DNA of 64,000 nt from Streptomyces sp. NBC_01294 (GTDB lineage Bacteria; Actinomycetota; Actinomycetes; Streptomycetales; Streptomycetaceae). The DNA lies in assembly GCF_035917235.1 (NCBI RefSeq), contig NZ_CP108423.1:6787501-6851500 (forward strand), given 5' to 3'. The notes under the pieces are model-generated. The model saw only the letters and a program-made list of their open reading frames with translations. It was not told where the DNA came from and searched no databases. A program made the translations under genes and the position numbers. Positions 50,217 to 59,101 of this stretch are shown here, in pieces. How positions within the stretch are numbered: the stretch's first letter is position 1; each line of letters begins with the position of its first letter.

Positions 50217-50837
50217 TCAGGCGGCGGGCGCGGCCAGCGAAGGAGGGGCCGGCGCCGTCGCGGGCGTCAGCCGGTGGGTCAGCACGGGCAGCAGCTCGGA
50301 GACCGGATGTGGACGGTACGCGGCGATGCCCGGCGGGGCCGGTGCCAGGGGCACCAGCAGGTCCTCGCCGGCGGGCAGGCCGGCGGAAGGATCGGCTCCC
50401 ACCGCGCCGTGCAGCCACAGGGTCAGCATGTAGAGCTCCGGTACGGACAGCAGTCGCGGCTGGTAGCTCGTGCCGAGGGACTCCGCCTGGCGCAGGGCGC
50501 GTTCGGTGGCGGCGACGTAGGGCCCCTCGAAGAAGTGGGAGAAGGCCCAGCCGTCGGGGGTCAGCCGGGTCTCGGCCGCCGCGACGTGGCGGTCCCCGCT
50601 GCGGATCAGGAACCGCCAGCCGGTCAGCCGCGTACGGGGCGGCCTGCCGCCGGCCGTGAGGCCGGACATGTTCAGCCGGTCGAGGACGTGGACCGGAAGG
50701 GCCAATTCGGCGGTCAGCGGCCCCTGGACCGCGCGCAGGGCCGGAGTGTGCACCTCGTGGACGGCGGTGGGGGAACCGAGTGCCGCGAGGACGCTGCGCA
50801 GGGCGGGCGCGGGGGCCGGAGGGACATGCAGCGGCAT
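50217..50837 (-). CDS. Hypothetical protein
   Basis: 206 residues from ATG 50837, which follows GAGGCGA; the open frame extends 31 codons upstream without support. Visible elements are an Ala/Pro-rich N-terminus, LTGWRFLIRSGDRHVAAAET, RLTPDGWAFSHFFEGPYVAA and RLLSVPELYMLTLWLHG, with Pro/Ala-rich ends. There is no membrane segment, signal peptide or catalytic motif. Similar Streptomyces proteins are annotated only as hypothetical. It is a single-gene unit facing the long intergenic region ahead of the GCS2 gene. Confidence 0.65.
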   Translation of the reverse strand: MPLHVPPAPAPALRSVLAALGSPTAVHEVHTPALRAVQGPLTAELALPVHVLDRLNMSGLTAGGRPPRTRLTGWRFLIRSGDRHVAAAETRLTPDGWAFSHFFEGPYVAATERALRQAESLGTSYQPRLLSVPELYMLTLWLHGAVGADPSAGLPAGEDLLVPLAPAPPGIAAYRPHPVSELLPVLTHRLTPATAPAPPSLAAPAA

Positions 50838-51333
50838 GGTGGGTCGCCTCTCACTTGGGAGACCTGTGGAACGGGGGCAGGTGCGGACGGCGCTGTCGCA
50901 TTCTGGGGCCAGAGGGGGGCTGAGGGGCAATGGCCGCGCGCCAACTCTCTGCCTCGTTTGCGGAGTTTATACGACATGTGTTCACGCAGTGTTTCGGCTA
51001 GCTGTCCCGCCTATTTCTGGCAAGGCGCTTACCGGTCCCGCTGACGTGCCATTCATGGCGGATGTGCGCGAACGTGCCGCGCTGACCTCGGAGGCTACCG
51101 GAAGGGGGCTCGGCTGGAAAGCGCCGGTTTTACGGAACGGGCAAAGTCGAAGCGGAATTTGCGCAACGCGACTTGCCAGGTGAATGTGCCGAAGCGCCCT
51201 TCGGCCAAACCGGCGCGCGCTCCTCGCCACGCACGCCCCCTCCGCGTTATGGATCACGATGCCGGGGCATCATCGACCGTACACGCGCGCCTGGGTGCCC
51301 AGGGCCAGGCCGCACTCGAGGAGGGACGCTTCG
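50838..51333. promoter_or_regulatory. Intergenic region between divergent genes
   Basis: About 500 bases with no convincing gene. The central part (50950-51170) is markedly less GC-rich than its surroundings (for example GTTTATACGACATGTGTTCA), consistent with divergent promoters. A short GAAGCGCCCTTC hairpin lies near 51193. Short open frames here lack ribosome sites and codon bias. Confidence 0.5.
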
Positions 51334-52866
51334 ATGGGGGAGAAGGTCGTGGCGGGCGGATTCGACCTGTCCGATCGGCAGCGGTATCGAAGGAAGCTTC
51401 ACGAGTGTCTGGAGGGACTGGAGATACTCCTGGCGGAGAAGAGGTTCGATCGCCCGAAGAACATGATGGGACTGGAGATCGAGCTGAATCTCGCGGGCGC
51501 CGACGGGTTGCCGAGAATGGTGAATGCCCAGGTGCTGGAGCGGATTGCGAGCCCCGATTTCCAGACCGAACTGGGAATGTTCAATCTTGAGGTCAACGTC
51601 CTTCCGCACCGGCTCGGCGGCCGGGTATTCGATCAGCTCGCCGAGGAACTCAGTGCGGGGCTGGGGTATGCCCACCGGCAGGCCGCGGAGATCGACGCCG
51701 GTGTGGTGATGATCGGTATTCTGCCGACGATCTCCCGCGCCGACCTGGTCACCGCGAACCTCTCGGCGGTGGACCGCTACTCGCTGCTGAACGAGCAGAT
51801 CCTGATGATGCGCGGGGAGGACTTCACGCTCGACATCGACGGTGTGGAGCGGCTGATCTGGACCTCCGGGTCGATCGTGCCGGAGGCCGCCTGCACCTCC
51901 GTACAACTGCACCTGCAGGTGACGCCGGCCCGGTTCTCGGCGGTGTGGAACGCGGCCCAGGCGGTGGCCGCGGCGCAGATAGCCGTCGGCGCCAACTCGC
52001 CCTTCCTGTTCGGGCGCGAGCTGTGGCGGGAGTCGCGGCCACCGCTGTTCACGCAGGCCACCGACACCCGGCCGCCCGAGCTCCAGGCGCAGGGGGTCCG
52101 GCCGCGCACCTGGTTCGGGGAGCGGTGGGTGGACTCGGCGTACGAGCTCTTCGCCGAGAACGTCCGCTACTTCCCCTCCCTGCTGCCGATATGCGACGAG
52201 GAGGAGCCGCTGAGGGTGCTCGCCGAGGGCGGGGTGCCGGGGCTGCAGGAGCTGGTCCTGCACAACGGCACCGTCTACCGGTGGAACCGGCCCGTCTACG
52301 GGGTCGCGGACGGGGTGCCGCACCTGCGGGTGGAGAACCGGGTGCTGCCGGCCGGGCCGACGGTCGCCGACGTCGTCGCCAACGCCGCGTTCTACTACGG
52401 CCTCGTCCGCACGCTCGCCGACGAGCCGCGCCCGGTGTGGACCCGGCTCCCCTTCGCCGAGGCCGAGGCGAACTTCGACGCGGCCTGCAGGTACGGGATC
52501 GACGCGCGGCTGCGGTGGCCGCGCCGGGGCCGGGCCGGCGGGCTGGCGAGCGTGCCCGCCGTGCGGCTGATCCTGGACGAGCTGCTGCCGATGGCGGCGG
52601 CGGGGCTGGACGCCTGGGGCATCGAGCCCGCGGACCGGGACCACTACCTCGGCATCATCGAGGAGCGCTGCCGGCGGCGGGTGAACGGGGCGACCTGGCA
52701 GGTGGACACCTACCACCGGGCGCTCGCGACCGGGCTGGAGCGCGACGAGGCCCTGGCCGCGACCACCCGCAGGTACACCGAGCTGATGCACAAGGGCGAC
52801 CCCGTGCACACCTGGCCCGTGGGCCTGGCGGAGGAGGTGAGCGCCTCGGTGCCGGTCGTGCGCTGA
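51334..52866 (+). CDS. Glutamate-cysteine ligase family (GCS2-type) protein
   Basis: 510 residues from ATG 51334, preceded by GAGGAGGG. The sequence contains the GCS2-like opening MMGLEIELNLAGADGLP (metal-binding Glu residues), then FNLEVNVLPHRLGG, ACTSVQLHLQVTPARF, and the ATP-binding region VGANSPFLFGRELW and RYFPSLLP. These resemble GCS2-type ligases that join glutamate to an amine, such as cysteine in ergothioneine synthesis (EgtA). The substrate is not clear here, because no egtBCD genes are adjacent. A small upstream region with low GC supplies the promoter. Confidence 0.75.
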   Translation: MGEKVVAGGFDLSDRQRYRRKLHECLEGLEILLAEKRFDRPKNMMGLEIELNLAGADGLPRMVNAQVLERIASPDFQTELGMFNLEVNVLPHRLGGRVFDQLAEELSAGLGYAHRQAAEIDAGVVMIGILPTISRADLVTANLSAVDRYSLLNEQILMMRGEDFTLDIDGVERLIWTSGSIVPEAACTSVQLHLQVTPARFSAVWNAAQAVAAAQIAVGANSPFLFGRELWRESRPPLFTQATDTRPPELQAQGVRPRTWFGERWVDSAYELFAENVRYFPSLLPICDEEEPLRVLAEGGVPGLQELVLHNGTVYRWNRPVYGVADGVPHLRVENRVLPAGPTVADVVANAAFYYGLVRTLADEPRPVWTRLPFAEAEANFDAACRYGIDARLRWPRRGRAGGLASVPAVRLILDELLPMAAAGLDAWGIEPADRDHYLGIIEERCRRRVNGATWQVDTYHRALATGLERDEALAATTRRYTELMHKGDPVHTWPVGLAEEVSASVPVVR

Positions 52867-53058
52867 GCAGGCCGCTCCGTGCCGGGTCGTCCGGCGCTCC
52901 GACGGTCCCGCCGTCCGGCGGTGCGGCGGTCCGGCGGTGTGCAGGGCCGCCCGGCCGTGGGCCGCCGCGCGCCCGGCCGCCGTCCGCTCGTCCCGCTGAT
53001 CCCCCCGCAGTGATCCTCCCGGCCCGCCGAGGAGGCAGTATGGGGTGGTCGCAACGGG

Positions 53059-53880
53059 ATGGCAGGACGGGAGTCGGGCGTGCGGGCGGAGCCGGAGCCG
53101 GTGTTCGTGGGACTGGGCGAGGACGGACGGCGCAGCCTCCTGCGCACCGAGACACTGCTCGTCCTGGCGCTGTCGCTGGGCGCGAGCGGGTTCTCGGCGC
53201 TGATCAGCTTCATAGGCTCGCTCACCAAACCGGGCGGCCTCAAGGACCAGGCCGCCACGCTCAACGGCTCGTACGCCCCCGGCCGCCCCTGGCTGGACCT
53301 GGCCTGGCAGCTGTTCGGCATCGCGACCGCGCTGGTCCCCGTCCTGCTGGTGGCGCACTTCCTGACCCGCGAGGGCGCGCCCGGGCTGCGGGTCCTGGGC
53401 TTCGACCGCACCCGGCCCCTGTGGGACCTGGGCCGGGGCGCTCTCGTCGCGGCCGGGATCGGGAGCGCGGGGCTGGCCTTCTACCTGGGGGCCCGGGCCA
53501 CCGGATTCAACCTCACGGTCGTGCCGGAGGCGCTGCCCGACGTGTGGTGGAAGTTCCCCGTACTGATCCTCTCCGCGATCCAGAACTCCGTGGTGGAGGA
53601 GGTCATCGTGCTGGCCTACCTGCTGCGCCGGCTCGACCAGCTGGGCTGGTCGCCGATGGCCGCGCTGCTGGCCAGCTCCGTGCTGCGCGGCTCCTACCAC
53701 CTCTACCAGGGCATCGGCGGATTCATCGGCAACGTGGTGATGGGCGTCGTCTTCGTCCTCGCCTACCGCCGCTGGGGACGGGTGGGGCCGCTCGTCGTCG
53801 CCCATGCGCTGCTCGACATCGTGGCCTTCGGCGGGTACGCCCTGCTCGCGGGCAAGGTGGGCTGGCTGCCGACGCCGTGA
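53059..53880 (+). CDS. CPBP family intramembrane metalloprotease
   Basis: 273 residues from ATG 53059. Six to eight hydrophobic helices are visible. The family motifs are NSVVEEVIVLAYLLRR (the EE pair), SVLRGSYHLYQGIGGF (R and His) and VVAHALLDIVAF (third-motif His). The usual EExxxR has Leu in place of Arg in the first motif, a variant seen in some actinobacterial members. It would be an integral membrane protease of the CAAX-processing-like superfamily with unknown substrate. It is followed after 86 bp by a membrane protein gene on the same strand. Confidence 0.82.
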   Translation: MAGRESGVRAEPEPVFVGLGEDGRRSLLRTETLLVLALSLGASGFSALISFIGSLTKPGGLKDQAATLNGSYAPGRPWLDLAWQLFGIATALVPVLLVAHFLTREGAPGLRVLGFDRTRPLWDLGRGALVAAGIGSAGLAFYLGARATGFNLTVVPEALPDVWWKFPVLILSAIQNSVVEEVIVLAYLLRRLDQLGWSPMAALLASSVLRGSYHLYQGIGGFIGNVVMGVVFVLAYRRWGRVGPLVVAHALLDIVAFGGYALLAGKVGWLPTP

Positions 53881-53966
53881 CGCGGCGGCGCACCCGGTCG
53901 GCCCTGCCGGGCGGGGGCGGAGGGCGAACCGGTGCGACGCTGGAGGGGAGTGAGGAGGCGCGCCCG

Positions 53967-54710
53967 GTGGCTGTTCTGGACTCCCTGGTGCCGTTCGCGC
54001 CGTTCTTCGTGCCCGTGGTCAGCGGCCTGGTGGGCGGGGCCAGCCTCCTCATCCGGGACCGCCGCGAGGCACGCACCTCCGACCACCACTACCGCAGGCG
54101 ACTGGAGAAGGCCCAGCTGGAGGTCCAGTTCCTCACCGGCTGGATCCAGGCCAAGCAGCTGGCGCCGACCGACTCCCCGGCCCCCGACCCGGAGCCGGGG
54201 CGCTGGCTGGACGAGTGCTACGCGTCGGTGCGCCGCGCCAGGGCGGATACGGGCGGCCGTCACCGGACGGGGCCGGTCTCGCTGCGGCGCCTCCTGCTGC
54301 TGGGGGAGGTGAGCGGCCCGGCGAAGAGCATGCGGGTCGTGTACTGGATCTCCCTCGTCCTGTTCAACGTGGCGCTCGCGTGGTGGGTGAACGCGCTCGT
54401 CGCGGGCGTACCCGGCTTCGCGCACGAGGAGGGTGTCTCGGAGTCCGAGGAACTCGGCTCCTATCTGGGGTTGGCGGGCGTCTTCTTCGTCGTGTCGGCC
54501 GTCCTGTGGGCGTGGACGGTGCACCTCGGGGCGGCGGAGCCGGAGCAGGTCTACCGCAAGCGGATCGACTCGGCCGCCTGGGCGGAGCAGGAGCAGAAGC
54601 GGCGGAGTGCCGCGCGCGCGAAGGCGGATGCCAAGGCGCGGTCGAAGTCCCGGTCGAAGGCGCGGTCAGAGGGTGGCGAGAAGGGCGACGGGGGCGGGTC
54701 CGCGGGCTGA
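53967..54710 (+). CDS. Membrane protein of unknown function with coiled tail
   Basis: 247 residues from GTG 53967, with GAGGAG about 12 bases upstream; the open frame extends antisense far upstream. A short N-terminal hydrophobic hairpin (FAPFFVPVVSGLVGGASLLI) is followed by a basic cytoplasmic region, then two helices (VVYWISLVLFNVALAWWVNAL and YLGLAGVFFVVSAVLWAWTV). The tail has Lys/Arg/Ala repeats (KADAKARSKSRSKARSEGGE). It is on the same strand as, and 86 bp after, the CPBP gene. I do not recognise the family. Confidence 0.65.
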   Translation: MAVLDSLVPFAPFFVPVVSGLVGGASLLIRDRREARTSDHHYRRRLEKAQLEVQFLTGWIQAKQLAPTDSPAPDPEPGRWLDECYASVRRARADTGGRHRTGPVSLRRLLLLGEVSGPAKSMRVVYWISLVLFNVALAWWVNALVAGVPGFAHEEGVSESEELGSYLGLAGVFFVVSAVLWAWTVHLGAAEPEQVYRKRIDSAAWAEQEQKRRSAARAKADAKARSKSRSKARSEGGEKGDGGGSAG

Positions 54711-54750
54711 CCCGGCCCCGTCGCCCGCCGCCCGCGTCCGCGCCCCGTGG

Positions 54751-55593
54751 TCATCCCGCCCGTCCGGCCCCGGGCGGGGACGCGAACAGCTCTCCGTCGA
54801 GCACGGTGACCGCGTGCCCCGTCAGCAGGGTGCGGTCGCCCGCCAGGGTCACCCGTACGAGCCCCTGTCGCGCACCTCCCTGGAGGCCGGTCAGCTCGGT
54901 ACGGCCCAGGCGCTGCGCCCAGAACGGGGCGAGCGCGGTGTGGGCGCTGCCGGTCACCGGGTCCTCGTCGATCCCGAAGGCCGGGAAGAAGCCCCGGGAG
55001 ACGAAGTCGTACCCGAGGGAGGGGTCCTCGGCCGCCGCGGTGACGATCACCCCCCGCTTGGCGAAGGCGCGCAGGGCGCCGTGGTCCGGATCCAGTTCGC
55101 GGACGGTCTTCTCGTCGGCGAGCTCGATCAGCAGGTCGCCGAGGTGCGCGGACGTGTCGTGCACGGAGAGGATCGGCGCCCCGCCGAGCGCGTGGTCCAC
55201 GGCGGTCGGTGCCTGGACCGGCGTCAGTGACGACGTCGGGAAGTCCATCGTGATCGTGCCGTCCTCGGCGGTCTCGGCCGTGAGGACGCCGCAGCGCGCG
55301 GAGAAACGGATCAGTCCCGTGGCGAGGCCGCCGGTGGCCAGCACGTGCGCCGTGGCGAGCGTGGCGTGGCCGCACATGTCGACCTCGGCTGCCGGGGTGA
55401 ACCAGCGCAGCGCCCAGTCGGCGTCCCCGCCGGGCGGCAGCGGGTGGGCGAAGGCGGTCTCGGAGAGGTTCACCTCGGCGGCGACCTGCTGGAGCCAGGC
55501 GTCCGGGGGGAACGCGGTGTCGAAGAGCAGGACTCCGGCGGGGTTCCCGTGAAAGGGGCGGTCGGTGAAGGCGTCGACGATTCGGATGCGCAT
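54751..55593 (-). CDS. PhzF family isomerase/epimerase-like protein
   Basis: 280 residues. PhzF fold elements are present: IRIVDAFTDRPFHGNPAGVL, the catalytic Glu in EVNLSETAFAH, EVDMCGHATLATAHVL, and DEDPVTGSAHTALAPFWAQ. The family catalyses ring isomerisation in phenazine synthesis, but stand-alone members in non-phenazine loci have unknown substrates, and no phz genes are nearby. It is convergent with the preceding membrane protein gene. Confidence 0.9.
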   Translation of the reverse strand: MRIRIVDAFTDRPFHGNPAGVLLFDTAFPPDAWLQQVAAEVNLSETAFAHPLPPGGDADWALRWFTPAAEVDMCGHATLATAHVLATGGLATGLIRFSARCGVLTAETAEDGTITMDFPTSSLTPVQAPTAVDHALGGAPILSVHDTSAHLGDLLIELADEKTVRELDPDHGALRAFAKRGVIVTAAAEDPSLGYDFVSRGFFPAFGIDEDPVTGSAHTALAPFWAQRLGRTELTGLQGGARQGLVRVTLAGDRTLLTGHAVTVLDGELFASPPGAGRAG

Positions 55594-55749
55594 GCACCGA
55601 CGTTAGGGCGGTTCCCCGATCGCCGACAAAGGCCAATCCGGGGTGACTGGTCTCCTGTCCCGGCGGAGGCCGGCGCGTGCCGCCCTCGTGCGGACGGGGC
55701 CCGTGCTCTCCGCTCCGCCGGCTTGCGGATCAGTCCGGATCAGTCCGGA

Positions 55750-56286
55750 TCAGTCCCGTACCAGCAGCACCACGGCCGCCAGGACGACTCCCAGGGCGAG
55801 GGCGAGGACGCCGTGGACCACCCGGTGGTCGCGGAGCACCGGCACGAACCGGTCCAGGGCGAAGAGGCCCGGGCCGGTCAGCGCGAGGGTGACGGCCCCC
55901 GCGATGATCAGGCACTCGAACTCGACGCCTTCCTGGCCGATCACCGATCCGGTCCACTTGACCGCGACGGCGTTGATCATCACGCCGACGATGCCGGCGG
56001 CGGCCAGTGGGGTGAGCAGGCCGAGGATCAGGCCCAGGCCGCCGAGGGTCTCGGTCAGGCCCGCGATCACCGCCATGCTCTCGCCCGCCGGGTAGCCGGC
56101 CTTGCTGAAGAACATGCCCGTGGCCCTGATGCCGGGGCCGTCGAACCACTGGAACAGCTTCTGCGTTCCGTGGACGGCCATGATCACGCCGAGTACGACG
56201 CGCAGCACGGGCAGACCGACGTCACAGGGGGTGATGCTGCCGCCGGACGTGGTGCGGGGAACGGTGGGGAAGAGGGTCGCGGTCAT
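55750..56286 (-). CDS. DoxX family membrane protein
   Basis: 178 residues from ATG 56286; the open frame extends further without support. Four hydrophobic helices are visible: LPVLRVVLGVIMAVHGTQKL, ESMAVIAGLTETLGGLGLIL, LLTPLAAAGIVGVMINAVAV, and a C-terminal pair (VLALALGVVLAAVVLLV). The HGTQKLFQWF motif is typical of DoxX/DoxD-like proteins. The function is unclear, possibly redox-linked in the membrane. It is divergent from the PadR regulator, which may control it. Confidence 0.88.
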   Translation of the reverse strand: MTATLFPTVPRTTSGGSITPCDVGLPVLRVVLGVIMAVHGTQKLFQWFDGPGIRATGMFFSKAGYPAGESMAVIAGLTETLGGLGLILGLLTPLAAAGIVGVMINAVAVKWTGSVIGQEGVEFECLIIAGAVTLALTGPGLFALDRFVPVLRDHRVVHGVLALALGVVLAAVVLLVRD

Positions 56287-56478
56287 CGTGGCGCTTTCTG
56301 TCGGGGGCGAGGGGACGGCCGGACTGGAGGGAACGCTGGGCGAGGCCCGTCCAGATGCCGCCCAGGGGGTGTGGTGCGGGCGGCGAGGCTTCCGGTCACG
56401 TCCATTGCACCCAGAGTGACGAAGAACGGGATGGATCGCCCGGCGTGCGCAGCGCGAGCGATGTTCGCTGAAACAGTT

Positions 56479-56530
56479 GCCGATATATCGTTGACGCATC
56501 GCGATCGCTCATCGATAGTGGAGATATCGG
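56479..56530. promoter_or_regulatory. AT-rich dyad cluster between doxX-like and padR genes
   Basis: Within 52 bases are the palindromes CGATATATCG (56481-56490) and GCGATCGC (56501-56508), a GATATCGG at 56523-56530, and an outer inverted pair CCGATAT/ATATCGG. PadR regulators typically bind ATGT/ACAT or TATC-type dyads in their own promoters. The site lies between divergent genes, so both may be controlled. Confidence 0.6.
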
Positions 56531-56573
56531 AAAACCGATGACCACATCACGACGTGACGAAAGGAGCGCGGTC

Positions 56574-57200
56574 ATGCGTTCACACGGACAGCACGGACAC
56601 GGCCCCGACCACGGGCATGAGCACGGGCGGGGCCACGGTCACTGCGGGCCCGATCGTCGGGAGGGGTTTCCGGGACGGCGCGCCGCCTTTGGGCCGTTCG
56701 GGCCGCCCTTCGGCGGTGGGCCCTTCGGTGGCCGCGGCGGGCGCGGGGGGCCGCGGGGCCGGGCGCGGCGCGGTGACGTGCGCGCCTCGATCCTGGCGCT
56801 CCTCGCCGACCGGCCGATGCACGGCTACGAGATGATCCAGGAGATCGGCGAGCGCAGCGGCGGGGCCTGGAAGCCCAGCCCGGGCTCGGTCTATCCGACC
56901 CTGCAGCTGCTCGAGGACGAGGGGCTCATCACCAACGAGAGCGAGGGCGGCAAGAAGCTGTTCACGCTCACCGACGCCGGCCGCGCCGAGGCCGAGTCGG
57001 GCCCGGACGCCCCGTGGGCGGATGCCGGGCGCGGCTTCGACTTCGAGGCGATGCAGGAGGTCCGGACGGCCGGGATCGGCCTGATGGAGGCCTTCGGGCA
57101 GGTCTTCAAGACCGGCACGCCCGAGCAGCGGGAGAAGGCGGTGGGGGTCATCAACGACGCCCGCAAGAAGCTCTACCTGATCCTGGCCGACGAGCACTGA
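56574..57200 (+). CDS. PadR-family transcriptional regulator with His-rich N-terminus
   Basis: 208 residues from ATG 56574, chosen for AAGGAG upstream. The N-terminus (1-35) is very His- and Gly-rich (GQHGHGPDHGHEHGRGHGHC), then a Gly/Arg-rich linker. The winged helix is visible as VRASILALLADRPMHGYEMIQEI, SPGSVYPTLQLLEDEGLI and GKKLFTLTDAGR. A C-terminal helical dimer arm follows. The His-rich segment suggests metal binding, unusual for PadR proteins. The likely targets are itself and the divergent DoxX-like gene. Confidence 0.9.
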   Translation: MRSHGQHGHGPDHGHEHGRGHGHCGPDRREGFPGRRAAFGPFGPPFGGGPFGGRGGRGGPRGRARRGDVRASILALLADRPMHGYEMIQEIGERSGGAWKPSPGSVYPTLQLLEDEGLITNESEGGKKLFTLTDAGRAEAESGPDAPWADAGRGFDFEAMQEVRTAGIGLMEAFGQVFKTGTPEQREKAVGVINDARKKLYLILADEH

Positions 57201-57223
57201 TCACGGCCGGTCCCCGGACCGGG

Positions 57224-57259
57224 CGGCGCGCCCCGCGAGTCTTCTCGCGGGGCGCGCCG
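57224..57259. terminator. Bidirectional terminator between padR and the SRPBCC gene
   Basis: A perfect 16-bp stem (57224-57239 with 57244-57259) with a TCTT loop, 23 bp after the PadR stop and before the convergent SRPBCC gene. Confidence 0.9.
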
Positions 57260-57338
57260 TCGCGTGCGGGTAAGGGGGTGGTCCGGGTGTGCGGGTGTCC
57301 GCGTGTCCGGGGGTGTGCGTGCGTCGCGGCCGGCGGGG

Positions 57339-57767
57339 TCAGGCGACCAGGCCGGCCAGCTTGCGCAGCGACTCGTTCAGGGCGGCGGTCGCCGAGTCCT
57401 TGAGCTTGCCCGCCATCAGGGAGACGGCGGCCCCGGTGAACTCGCCGTCGATGCGGACCGTGGTGGCCCCGCCGTCCGGGGTCAGGGTGTACCGGGTGAG
57501 GACGGCCACGCCCATCGGGCCCTTGCCGGTGATGGCGAAGAGGCGCTCGTCCTCCAGCTCCGAGACGGTCCAGACGACCTCGGCCGGGAAGCCCATCATC
57601 TTCATGTTCTCGGCGAAGGTGGATCCGACCGCCAGGGTCTCCGGGCCGCCCTTCGGGAAATTGGTGTGGGTCATGCTCCACTGCCCGTACGCGTCCCAGT
57701 CCGTCAGCTGGGACCAGAGCTGCGCGGCGGACGCCTCGATGCGTGATTCCGCGGTGACTTCAGCCAT
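57339..57767 (-). CDS. SRPBCC family protein (START-like/Rv0910-like)
   Basis: 142 residues from ATG 57767; the frame is open further up without conservation. The fold opens with VTAESRIEASAAQLWSQLTD, has YGQWSMTHTNFPKG and FPAEVVWTVSELEDERLFAI, and ends with the long C-terminal helix MAGKLKDSATAALNESLRKL. SRPBCC proteins bind hydrophobic ligands in a deep pocket. The ligand is unknown. It is convergent with padR. Confidence 0.85.
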   Translation of the reverse strand: MAEVTAESRIEASAAQLWSQLTDWDAYGQWSMTHTNFPKGGPETLAVGSTFAENMKMMGFPAEVVWTVSELEDERLFAITGKGPMGVAVLTRYTLTPDGGATTVRIDGEFTGAAVSLMAGKLKDSATAALNESLRKLAGLVA

Positions 57768-57939
57768 GCGACCACCCCTTCTCGTCGGGTACGTGCGGCG
57801 GAAGGTAGCCCCGGTGGGCGGAACATTCAATGCTGACGACCTGTCAGAAACTGTGGACTCGGACAGGGCGTGGTGTCGGGTGCATCTCAACAGGTGTCAC
57901 GCCCGTGACGCTCCTGACCCGTCCTGACATGATGGCCGG

Positions 57940-58938
57940 ATGCAAGCGTCAGGGAGAAATGCCGGACTGGGCCTCGCCCTCGTCTCGGCGTTCGCGTTCG
58001 GTGGTTCCGGAGTGGCGGCGAAGCCGCTGATCGAGGCGGGTCTGGACCCCCTCCACATGGTGTGGCTCAGGGTGGCCGGGGCAGCGCTCGTGCTGTCCCC
58101 GCTTGCCTGGCGCCACCGTGACCTCGTCCTGCGCAGGCCCGCGCTGCTCGCGGGCTTCGGGCTGGTCGCGGTCGCGGGCGTGCAGGCCTTCTACTTCGCC
58201 TCCCTGTCCCGGATCCCGGTCGGCGTGGCCCTGCTGCTGGAGTACCTGGGCCCGGCGCTGCTGCTCGGCTACATCCGCTTCGTGCAGCGCAAGCCCGTGA
58301 CGCGCGGCGCCGCCGCGGGCGCGGCTGTGGCCGTCGTGGGCCTGGCCTGCGTGGTCGAGATCTGGGCCGGGCTGAGCCTGGACCTGCTCGGCGTGCTCTT
58401 CGGCCTCGCCGCCGCCTGCTGCCAGGCCTTCTACTTCGTCTTCGCGGACCAGGGCTCCGACGGCGAAGACGCACCCGACCCGCTCGGGGTGATCGCGTAC
58501 GGCATGCTCGTCGGCACCCTGGTGATGACGGTGATCGCCCGGCCGTGGGAGATCGACTGGCAAGTGCTGGGCGGGCAGGCCTCCATGGGCGGCACGATGA
58601 TGCCCGCGCCGGTGCTGCTCGCCTGGGTGGTGCTCGTCGCGACCGTCTTCGCCTATCTGACCGGGGTGGTCTCGGTGCGCCGGCTGTCGCCCCAGGTCGC
58701 GGGCGTCGTGGCCTTCCTCGAGGCGGTCGTCGCCACCGTGCTGGCCTGGATCCTGCTCGGCGAGCACCTCTCGACCTGGCAGATCGTCGGCGGCGGTCTG
58801 GTGCTGGGCGGTGCCTTCATCGCCCAGTCCTCCCGGGCGGCCGCCGGCCCGCCGGCCGCGGGTCCCCCGGCCGCCGTTTCACCGGCCGCGGCCCCGGCCG
58901 ACCAGGCCGCGCTGGACCGCGAGACCACCACCGCCTAG
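57940..58938 (+). CDS. EamA family (DMT superfamily) transporter
   Basis: 332 residues with ten hydrophobic helices and two EamA repeats (for example LGLALVSAFAFGGSGVAAKP and LSLDLLGVLFGLAAACCQAF). It has a Pro/Ala-rich C-terminal tail (PAAGPPAAVSPAAAP). It is predicted to export small metabolites or amino acids; the substrate is unknown. It is one of three EamA genes in the last 7 kb of the window. Confidence 0.92.
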   Translation: MQASGRNAGLGLALVSAFAFGGSGVAAKPLIEAGLDPLHMVWLRVAGAALVLSPLAWRHRDLVLRRPALLAGFGLVAVAGVQAFYFASLSRIPVGVALLLEYLGPALLLGYIRFVQRKPVTRGAAAGAAVAVVGLACVVEIWAGLSLDLLGVLFGLAAACCQAFYFVFADQGSDGEDAPDPLGVIAYGMLVGTLVMTVIARPWEIDWQVLGGQASMGGTMMPAPVLLAWVVLVATVFAYLTGVVSVRRLSPQVAGVVAFLEAVVATVLAWILLGEHLSTWQIVGGGLVLGGAFIAQSSRAAAGPPAAGPPAAVSPAAAPADQAALDRETTTA

Positions 58939-59101
58939 GGTGGCGATCATGCCGTCGACCGTGCTTCCGCCTCCCGCCGCCTAGCGCGGGCGGCGCCCCT
59001 CACGAAGACCACCCGGCCCGGGGAGTCCCCGGGCGGGTGCGCGCTGCCCGCGAAGCGATGACCTGCTTCTTTCATCCTTCACGCATGCGCGGAGACTTCT
59101 C

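Noticed and set aside
50982..51257. Small open frame on the minus strand between the hypothetical gene and GCS2
   Set aside because: No ribosome site, unusual codon use for the genome and low GC; better read as promoter region.
52867..53058. GTCCGGCGG-type short repeats after the GCS2 gene
   Set aside because: Simple GC-rich low-complexity sequence; imperfect and without clear unit structure.
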